From Micavibrio aeruginosavorus (GTDB lineage: Bacteria; Pseudomonadota; Alphaproteobacteria; Micavibrionales; Micavibrionaceae): a DNA stretch of 64,000 nt. Both the position numbers and the translations under genes were made by a program. Of the stretch, positions 60,274-64,000 are shown one piece after another. The notes beneath the pieces were generated by a model. It saw only the letters and a program-made list of their open reading frames with translations, was not told the DNA's origin and did no database searches. The first letter of the stretch is position 1. Every line of letters starts with the position of its first letter. The DNA lies in NCBI GenBank assembly GCA_016432265.1, contig CP066681.1, positions 770,342-834,341 on the forward strand, written 5' to 3'.

Positions 60274-61542
60274 TTATCTCCGGGCGCACCGGATCGGGTA
60301 GCCAGTGTTCTTATAATTGGTGCCCTGAACACCATCGCTGAACCTGCGGTACCAGGCGGCGTTGCCGCTGTCCTCTGAGGATGACCAGTAGTAAGAGCCG
60401 GTATTGAACTGTCCGATCGCACCTTTATTGCCATAGATGACATTCATCTCCTGCGAGGCCGGTAAATACCAATCCGTGTAACCGTTCTGCGACAGGTTGT
60501 TGCAATGAACCGCCGCCACGTGATCCTGAAATCCGCCCGTCACGTTGTTGGAATCAAGCGCGACAATGCCTGAGGTATTCGTTTCGCCCGTAATCGCGCT
60601 TGTGTAACTTGTCAGAACCCAGTTGGAATCGCCGTCATTCCAAGACAGGCTGAGCCGCGTTCCTGTGCAGTTCGACCCGTCCCAACTCATCCCCGCATCG
60701 CACCGCGTGACGAACATCTGTACGTTGCCGTCCGGGGAAAGGCCCGCATAAACCGTGCCGTCAGGGCAGACCGTGCCGGGGGCTGGCGAGCCCGTGCAAT
60801 CGCCGGTGGGGGTGGCATTCCAGACGTCCGCCCCTGCGCCGACCGACAATGTTGCGCTGTAGGTATCCCCGCCCGCCGCGCTGGTGGTCAGGCGCAACTG
60901 GATATAGCTGTTATTATCAACCGTTCCCGTCGTGCTCCAGTCCAGCAGCACTACAGAGCACCCGGAATCGCCGCATGCGCGGAATTGGGGGGATCCCTCT
61001 CCGCTCACGGCCACATTCACCGTGCAGGTTATGCCCGTGATCTGCAATATATTCGATGCAACAAGCGTTGATGTTGACTGGTTGACCAGATCGGTAAAAT
61101 CGAACGCATTCGGCGTGGCATCCCCGCAGGCCGCTATGGATATGCAGGCCCAACCGACTCCGTTACACAATTCGAGACAATTGCTCGTGGCGTTATAGCG
61201 CAAACCGCCTTCGCGATCGATATCGCAGGTGAGACCTGTCGTGGTGCCGATCTTGATTTCTCCGGCTACATCCAAAGGAGTTTTCGGCAGGGCTTTTTTA
61301 ACGCCGAGGTTGCCCGCCGTGTCGCTTTCTGTGATCCGCGTCCATACCCCGCCCTGACAGGTCATGGTGAAAACTTTGCCCGCGCTCTCCGGCCCGCCTG
61401 ATATGACATAGGCGTTGGCCGTCGCGCAGGCATCGCCGGGCTGGGCGTCCTGCGCGGACGCAGTAAAGGGCGTGGCAAGGATAAGGGCCATCAAAATAAT
61501 GTCGGCGAAAATAAGTTTGTATCCGACATATCTATTCAGCAT
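60274..61542 (-). CDS. DUF1566-domain exported protein
   Basis: A 422-residue protein with an N-terminal signal or anchor (LIFADIILMALILATPFTAS). The middle has repeated cysteine-containing stretches (LTCDIDREGGLRYNATSNCLELC; TVCPDGTVYAG; FVTRCDAGMSWDGSNC). The C-terminus (TDWYLPASQEMNVIYGNKG, YWSSSEDSGNAAWYRRFSDG, YPIRCARR) is the DUF1566/Lcl fold, related to formylglycine-enzyme and lectin-like folds used in bacterial adhesins. The function is unknown. A highly structured region lies directly upstream. Confidence 0.75.
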   Translation of the reverse strand: MLNRYVGYKLIFADIILMALILATPFTASAQDAQPGDACATANAYVISGGPESAGKVFTMTCQGGVWTRITESDTAGNLGVKKALPKTPLDVAGEIKIGTTTGLTCDIDREGGLRYNATSNCLELCNGVGWACISIAACGDATPNAFDFTDLVNQSTSTLVASNILQITGITCTVNVAVSGEGSPQFRACGDSGCSVVLLDWSTTGTVDNNSYIQLRLTTSAAGGDTYSATLSVGAGADVWNATPTGDCTGSPAPGTVCPDGTVYAGLSPDGNVQMFVTRCDAGMSWDGSNCTGTRLSLSWNDGDSNWVLTSYTSAITGETNTSGIVALDSNNVTGGFQDHVAAVHCNNLSQNGYTDWYLPASQEMNVIYGNKGAIGQFNTGSYYWSSSEDSGNAAWYRRFSDGVQGTNYKNTGYPIRCARR

Positions 61543-62089
61543 GATTCACCCCACGATTTGAAAGAGTAAAAGCCACCAGAGTTTTCAAGCTCTGGTGACC
61601 GGGGATTCGAAACCGTTAGCAAACAACAACGGCGCGACAGCCTTTAGGCTTGCACCTTGAACATGCGCTGCCGCTCCCCGGTCATAACCGAGAAGCAACA
61701 TCTCTGATGCTGTCTTTCCTGGGAGCGGCATCAGTTACGGCTGATGCCAGCCGTGTTTGCTAAAACGGGGTTTCGATGCCCCGGATGGGCTTGCGCCAAT
61801 CATGTCTCAGAGTAGCAGGGTTTATTTAATAAGCAATAAATAATAAGGCGGGGGCAGGGTTTTCCTGACTTCAATGATGCGGGTGGAAAACAAGAGATAA
61901 TCCTCAAAGGGGAAGGTTTTGCCTTCCGGATAGGGTTTGCTCATTCTTCCCGTCCCTGTTAACCGACCATAATAGACAGGACTCAGGAGTTTGTCAGTAT
62001 TGAAATTTCACCCCCAAGGCGTTGAAGAGCCTTGATCATTCTTGCTCTCTGCGGCACATATCAGGGGTCTGCAAAACACGGAGATTGTC
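61543..62089. other. Intergenic region before purA
   Basis: About 550 bases without a protein gene. It contains the structured element at 61574-61784, an AT-rich patch at 61825-61852 and a small hairpin GGAAGG-N5-CCTTCC at 61911-61927. No certain promoter for purA was found. Confidence 0.6.
61574..61784 (-). ncRNA. Highly structured element upstream of the DUF1566 gene
   Basis: Closing stem of about 24 base pairs: CCGGGG with CCCCGG, TCGAAACC with GGTTTCGA, and TTAGCAAACA with TGTTTGCTAA (61599-61625 and 61754-61784). Inside are TGCCGCTCCC (61669-61678)/GGGAGCGGCA (61721-61730) and GGCATCAG (61727-61734)/CTGATGCC (61741-61748), which share four bases and exclude each other. Outside, CACCAGAG/CTCTGGTG (61574-61597) is followed on the minus strand by GCTTTTACTCTTT, like a terminator, then GGGGTG and the start codon of the DUF1566 gene. 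A leader RNA is one reading; a small mobile element is another. Confidence 0.45.
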
Positions 62090-63397
62090 ATGGGTAATGT
62101 AGCTGTCATCGGGTCTCAATGGGGCGACGAGGGGAAGGGAAAGATCGTTGACTGGCTCTCCTCGCGCGCCGATGTCGTTGTGCGTTTTCAAGGCGGGCAT
62201 AATGCCGGTCATACGCTGGTGATCGACGGGGTTGAATATAAGCTCAGCCTGCTGCCCTCGGGGATTGTGCGCGGCGGCAAGCTCTCGATCATCGGCAACG
62301 GCGTGGTGGTCGATCCGTGGCATCTGCTTAAGGAGATCGACGGCATTCGCGCCAAGGGGATCGAGGTCAACCCGGCAAACCTGATGCTGGCGGAAAACGC
62401 GACGTTGATCCTGCCCGTGCATCAGGCGGCCGATCGCGCGCTCGAAGCCGCGCGCGAAGACGCCAAGGCGGGCAGCAAGATCGGCACCACAGGACGCGGC
62501 ATTGGCCCGGCTTACGAGGACAAGGTGGCGCGCCGCGCCATTCGCGTGTGCGATTTGCAGCATCCGGAGATGCTGAAGGAGAAGATCGAGCGCCTGATGC
62601 TGCATCATAACGCGCTGCTGAAGGGCTTGGGCGCCGATACCATCGACCCGGACAAGGTCTATGACGATCTGATGCAGATCAGCGGCAGCATACTGCAATA
62701 TGCCGGGGTGGTGTGGAAGCGTCTTGAAGAGGCCCGTGTCAAGGGTGAGCGCGTCCTGTTTGAAGGCGCTCAGGGGATCATGCTGGATGTCGATCACGGC
62801 ACCTATCCCTATGTGACGTCGTCAAACACAGTGTCGGCCAGCGCCGCTTCCGGCTCCGGCGTGGGCCCGCGCTCGGTCAATTATGTGCTGGGGATTACCA
62901 AGGCCTATACCACGCGCGTAGGCACGGGGCCGTTCCCGACCGAGCAGCAAAACGATGTCGGCGAATATATGGGTCAGCGCGGCAAGGAATTCGGCACCGT
63001 GACAGGCAGGAAGCGCCGTTGCGGCTGGTTTGATGCGGTGCTGGTGCGGCAGGCTGTGAAAGTGGGCGGCATCGACGGCATCGCGCTTACCAAGCTCGAC
63101 GTTCTGGATGGCCTGGATGAACTGAAAGTCTGTGTCGGTTATGAATTGAACGGCGAGCGCATCCAGCATTATCCAGCTTCCCAGCTTCATCAGGCGGCGG
63201 TCAAGCCGATTTACGAAACGTTGGCCGGATGGAAGGAAAGCACGCGCGGCGCGCGCAGCTGGGCTGACCTGCCGGCGGCAGCGGTTAAATATGTGCGCCG
63301 GATCGAGGAATTGATCGAAGCGCCGGTCACACTGCTTTCGACGTCGCCGGAACGTGAAGATACCATACTGATGCAGGATCCGTTCCTCGCGGCCTGA
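62090..63397 (+). CDS. purA: Adenylosuccinate synthetase
   Basis: A 435-residue enzyme that joins IMP and aspartate with GTP, the first committed step to [16 protein letters not shown] at about residue 12 is the GTP-binding loop, [48 protein letters not shown] and RRCGWFD match the family across the length. ATG 62090 is used, with GGAG six bases upstream, and earlier in-frame residues are not conserved. Confidence 0.96.
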   Translation: MGNVAVIGSQWGDEGKGKIVDWLSSRADVVVRFQGGHNAGHTLVIDGVEYKLSLLPSGIVRGGKLSIIGNGVVVDPWHLLKEIDGIRAKGIEVNPANLMLAENATLILPVHQAADRALEAAREDAKAGSKIGTTGRGIGPAYEDKVARRAIRVCDLQHPEMLKEKIERLMLHHNALLKGLGADTIDPDKVYDDLMQISGSILQYAGVVWKRLEEARVKGERVLFEGAQGIMLDVDHGTYPYVTSSNTVSASAASGSGVGPRSVNYVLGITKAYTTRVGTGPFPTEQQNDVGEYMGQRGKEFGTVTGRKRRCGWFDAVLVRQAVKVGGIDGIALTKLDVLDGLDELKVCVGYELNGERIQHYPASQLHQAAVKPIYETLAGWKESTRGARSWADLPAAAVKYVRRIEELIEAPVTLLSTSPEREDTILMQDPFLAA

Positions 63398-63515
63398 GCC
63401 GTTTTACTTTAGTCTTTTTCAAGGGTACAATAAACGGGAGTTCCGATTTTCCGGAATGCTCTCTTGTTTCAATCCCCTGTCGCATGGAAGAGGCCTTCCG
63501 GCTTTTCTAGAGATC

Positions 63516-64000
63516 ATGCCCATGAGTGCGGAAAATGCATCGGCCCCGGAAGGGGAAACGTTTGCCGAACAGCCAGCGGTTGTCGAATCGCGTCCGGGAG
63601 CGGGCAATCAAGGAGCGCGTCTGGGCAATATTGAGATCCTGCCGCATCAGCGCCTGAAGAATCTGGATCAGGGGCCGCTGCAGGCCTTTGCCGCGCGCCC
63701 GGCGGGAAACGCGGCGAGCGCTCCGCTTTTTGCGTACATATGCGAACCGTGGTTGATACCGCGCATGAAGACGGCGCAGGGGATTGCCGCTATCGCCAAT
63801 CCGCAACTTGCCCGCCTTATCAATCACGGGATTGTGCATTGGCCGCTTGCGCACGCCGAGCGTTATGTTTTTATATATGAGAACAATCTCGGGCAGCCGT
63901 TGATGAAGTCTGTCGCGGGTCAAGGGATGGGGTGGAAGAATGAGAAGGCGCTGACATCGGTTATCAAGCCGATTGTCGGCGTTCTGGCCGATTTGCGGGA
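63516..64000 (+). CDS. Partial hypothetical protein at the window end
   Basis: The open frame starts at ATG 63516 (or 63522) and runs off the window at 64000, so only about 161 residues are seen. It begins with a polar, disordered stretch (SAENASAPEGETFAEQPAVV) and continues with RLGNIEILPHQRLK and RYVFIYENNLGQPLMKSV. The pattern of a strand, hydrophobic strand and Y-x-F-I-Y-E resembles the small lobe and hinge of protein-kinase-like folds, but this is only a suspicion. It lies about 120 bases after purA. Confidence 0.5.
   Translation, partial: MPMSAENASAPEGETFAEQPAVVESRPGAGNQGARLGNIEILPHQRLKNLDQGPLQAFAARPAGNAASAPLFAYICEPWLIPRMKTAQGIAAIANPQLARLINHGIVHWPLAHAERYVFIYENNLGQPLMKSVAGQGMGWKNEKALTSVIKPIVGVLADLR

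Noticed and set aside
60274-61542. Diversity-generating retroelement target (DUF1566-type C-terminus)
   Set aside because: Such folds are common targets, but there is no reverse transcriptase, accessory gene or template repeat in the window.
61599-61625. T-arm-like GGTTTCGAATCCCC on the minus strand, as in a tRNA
   Set aside because: The five bases on each side of the loop do not pair as a T stem; they pair with the distant arm instead, and no acceptor or anticodon stem fits.
61599-61784. Integron attC site
   Set aside because: The conserved GTTRRRY and RYYYAAC core sites are not matched, and no integrase or cassette is nearby.
1-64000. CRISPR arrays, insertion sequences, prophage, rRNA and tRNA genes
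   Set aside because: I looked for regularly spaced direct repeats, transposase domains, integrases and tRNA arms and found none that hold up.

Overview
The window reads as chromosomal DNA of a free-living, Gram-negative alphaproteobacterium with moderately high GC. The evidence is the lineage-typical order pal - cpoB - tilS - ftsH - (glmM), the rsmI - yraN - BON-lipoprotein block beside an LpoA-like lipoprotein, an OxyR/AhpC/AhpD cassette and many Sec-exported lipoproteins. A finer placement (Micavibrio-like or Rhodospirillales-like) is only a guess. I see no rRNA, tRNA, insertion sequence, phage or CRISPR array.

Layout. 0-5.3 kb: a small unknown gene, a LysM membrane protein, a TPR-sulfotransferase and an exported-looking jelly-roll-type protein with an odd leader. 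5.6-11.9 kb: a surface-fibre locus with three DUF4402 subunits, a PapD-like chaperone and a large usher-like outer-membrane protein that ends in an AMIN domain. 11.9-17.2 kb: CDGSH protein, Hsp20, asparagine synthase, a CBS protein, small membrane proteins and a sterol-desaturase-family enzyme. 17.3-20.1 kb: an overlapping gmd - fcl - manC-like cassette that would make GDP-L-fucose. 20.1-25.1 kb: an arginase-family enzyme, unknown genes, and an XRE regulator/histidine-methyltransferase-family operon flanked by two similar small-RNA-like elements. 25.1-32.7 kb: three M3 metallopeptidases. 32.7-36.1 kb: mnmD with the decayed tail of a former mnmC fusion, a lone Flp pilin, a WecA-type transferase and a glycosyltransferase. 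36.1-40.0 kb: an AMIN lipoprotein and an EF-hand/ECF-sigma/anti-sigma-like/metal-sensor operon. 40.1-43.0 kb: divergent oxyR and ahpC-ahpD around a double OxyR site, then a TetR regulator. 43.0-43.7 kb: protein-free DNA with a strong terminator and probable RNA gene. 43.7-54.3 kb: envelope and RNA-modification genes (LpoA-like, rsmI, yraN, BON protein, SirB1, pal, cpoB, tilS, ftsH). 54.4-64 kb: thioredoxin-like protein, glmM, an ELM1-like protein, a DUF1566 exoprotein with a very structured upstream region, purA, and an unfinished gene.

The parts that look least described are the AMIN-fused usher locus, three candidate structured or small RNA loci (22.0/24.2 kb pair, 43.3 kb, 61.6 kb), the mnmC relic, and the OxyR site with unusual spacing. 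All functional statements are from reading the sequence and family knowledge; no search was run.
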